A DNA stretch of 20,535 nt from Glomus cerebriforme. Taxonomy: Eukaryota; Glomeromycota; Glomeromycetes; Glomerales; Glomeraceae. Below are positions 19,368-20,535 of the stretch, one piece after another. The notes beneath the pieces are model-generated. The model did no database searches and had not been told where the DNA came from. It saw only the letters and a list, made by a program, of their open reading frames with translations. A program made the position numbers and the translations under genes. Location of the stretch: contig QKYT01000285.1 of assembly GCA_003550305.1 (NCBI GenBank), positions 14,294 through 34,828 of the forward strand, in the 5' to 3' direction. The number at the start of each line of letters is the position of its first letter. Positions within the stretch are counted from its first letter, which is position 1.

Positions 19368-19487
19368 ATGAACAGATTTCGGATAATCCGGATGGATTCA
19401 TTGGATAACACTGGATTGATCAGATATTACACAGATGATCAGATTGACCAGATTGATCAGATAGATCAGATAATCTGGTCAAATCAG
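19368..19487 (+). CDS. Candidate first exon leading into the 3' micro-exon array
   Basis: ATG (19368) opens 40 codons beginning MNRFRIIRMDSLDNTGLIRY and ending in a DQIDQIDQIDQIIWSNQ repeat, and stops in phase at CAG|GTATTT. The 64-bp intron (19488-19551) has TTTTAACATTC, a T-rich tract and TTTGTAG. Its acceptor is that of the first array unit at 19552. The exon is itself built from a short GATCAGATT tandem repeat, so the open frame could be a repeat artefact. Splicing in phase gives ERILQLSFW from unit 1 and, if unit 1 uses its first donor, moves into the array's conserved frame (NEHFSSTPG) in unit 2. Further on, stops appear whichever donors I try by hand. Product unknown. Confidence 0.3.
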
Positions 19488-19551
19488 GTATTTTTTTTTA
19501 TTATTTTAGTGTTTTTTTTTATTTTAACATTCTTTTTACTCTTTTTTGTAG

Positions 19552-20535
19552 GAACGAATACTTCAGCTTAGCTTCTGGAGGTAAATGGGGTAAATGGGGT
19601 AAATGTGAAGGTGTTTTTTTATTAAACTTTAATACAAGAATGTTGCTAATATTCTTTTTTTTTTCTTTTTTATAGGAACGAACACTTCAGCTCAACTCCT
19701 GGAAGTAATGAAGGGGGATGGTTATTAAACTTTAATATAAAAACATTGCTAACGTTCATTTTTTTTCTTTTTTGTAGGAACGAACTCTTCAGCTCAGCTC
19801 CTGAAGGTAAAATGGGGTAAATGGGGTAAATGGGGAGGTGTTTTATTATACAAGAACGTTTATTAACATTCATTTTTTTTTCTTTTTGTAGAAACGAACT
19901 CTTCGGCTCAGCTCCTGAAGGTAAAGGTAAATGGGGTAAAAGGGAAGGTGTTTCTTTTTTATTTTATTATACAAGAACATTTACTAACGTTCATTTTTTT
20001 TTTGTAGGAACGAACTCTTCAGCTCAGCTCCTGAAGGTAAAATGTGGTAAATGGGGTAAAAGGAGAGGTGTTTTTATTATACAAGAATGTTTATTAATGT
20101 TCATTTTTTTTTCTTTTTTGTAGAAATGAACTCTTTGACTTGGTTCCTGAAGGTAAAATGGGGTAAATGGGGTAAAAGAGGAGGTGTTTTTATTATACAA
20201 GAATGTTTATTAATGTTCATTTTTTTTCTTTTTTATAGGAATGAACTCTTCGGCTCAGCTTCTGAAGGTAAAATGTGGTAAACGGGGTAAAAGGGAAGGT
20301 GTTTTTATTATACAAGAACGTTTATTAACATTTATTTTTTTCTTTTTTGTAGGAACGAACTTTTCAGCTCAGCTCCTGAAGGTAAAATGGGGTAAATGGG
20401 GTAAAAGGTGAGGTATTTTTATTATACAAGAACATTTATTAATGTTCATTTTTTTTCTTTTTTGTAGGAACGAACTCTTCGGCTCAGCTCCTAAAGGTAA
20501 AATGTGGTAAATGGGGTAAAAGGAGAGGTGTTTTT
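19552..20535 (+). repeat. Tandem micro-exon/intron array, 9 units of about 115 bp
   Basis: Unit starts (first base after the acceptor AG): 19552, 19676, 19778, 19892, 20008, 20124, 20239, 20353, 20468. Each has a T-rich tract ending TTTTTGTAG or TATAG, preceded by CTAAC, TTAAC or TTAAT about 20-30 nt upstream, then a conserved GAACGAACTCTTCAGCTCAG core and a cluster of donors (GTAAAATGGG, GTAAATGGGG, GTAAAAGG). With the second donor, units 3, 5, 6, 7, 8 and 9 have exons of exactly 39 nt, a whole number of codons. In frame 2 they read NELFSSAPEGKM plus G or W, with S/G, D or K substitutions. Units 1, 2 and 4 have indels. The unit 5-6 junction would create TGA (TG|A). The G-run cluster could also form a quadruplex. 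The array continues beyond the window. No family is recognised. Confidence 0.85.

Noticed and set aside
19670..20281. Long frames reading through the array without splicing
   Set aside because: They cross pyrimidine tracts and intron signals, and they exist because some units are multiples of three; no domain is present.
1..20535. tRNA, rRNA, CRISPR array, bacterial-type operon or promoter elements
   Set aside because: No cloverleaf, rRNA-like conserved block or spacer-repeat pattern was seen. The tandem arrays have no unique spacers, and the organism is eukaryotic.

Overview
The window is very AT-rich eukaryotic DNA. It contains no intact gene that I can defend, only decayed transposons, broken multi-exon genes and tandem repeats. 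The best fit is an arbuscular mycorrhizal fungus of the Rhizophagus/Glomus type. This rests on base composition, short GT-AG introns (about 64-98 bp) with CTAAC-like branch sites, and a Helitron and a hAT-like transposase that resemble what I remember of that group. The assignment is an inference and was not tested by a search.

Layout. 1-490: minus-strand tandem units that look like micro-exons separated by canonical introns. 500-4187: mostly non-coding, with three small gene relics (705-821 minus, 1328-1633 minus, 2724-2933 plus). 4188-4719: a broken two-exon plus-strand gene. 5018-5168: a 25-bp minisatellite. 5318-5720: a MITE-like element with 21-bp perfect terminal inverted repeats. 5779-6379: a broken minus-strand gene. 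6640-7095: tandem repeats of about 167 bp. 7758-8243: hairpins and inverted repeats. 8624-13283: a complete-length but dead Helitron Rep/helicase gene on the minus strand (30 in-frame stops, 2 frameshifts). 13969-15499: a broken minus-strand gene of about four exons with a degenerate RS-type repeat and an SDE-rich C-terminus. 15540-15960: AT satellite. 16327-18124: a broken plus-strand hAT-like transposase with an N-terminal zinc finger and a C-terminal dimerisation domain. 18590-18830: polypurine tract. 18862-19295: a 62-bp tandem array. 19368-20535 and beyond: a plus-strand first-exon candidate followed by nine tandem units, each a micro-exon plus intron, running off the window edge.

Two themes link the regions. 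First, decay is dominated by C-to-T and G-to-A transitions, especially at CpG. Nearly all stops fit CGA, CAG, CAA or TGG codons changed by transitions, and copies within the tandem arrays differ from each other as CG/TG/CA at the same sites. This fits methylation-linked deamination or a RIP-like process acting on repeats. Second, tandem duplication has repeatedly copied units carrying splice signals, producing micro-exon arrays at both ends of the window, on opposite strands.
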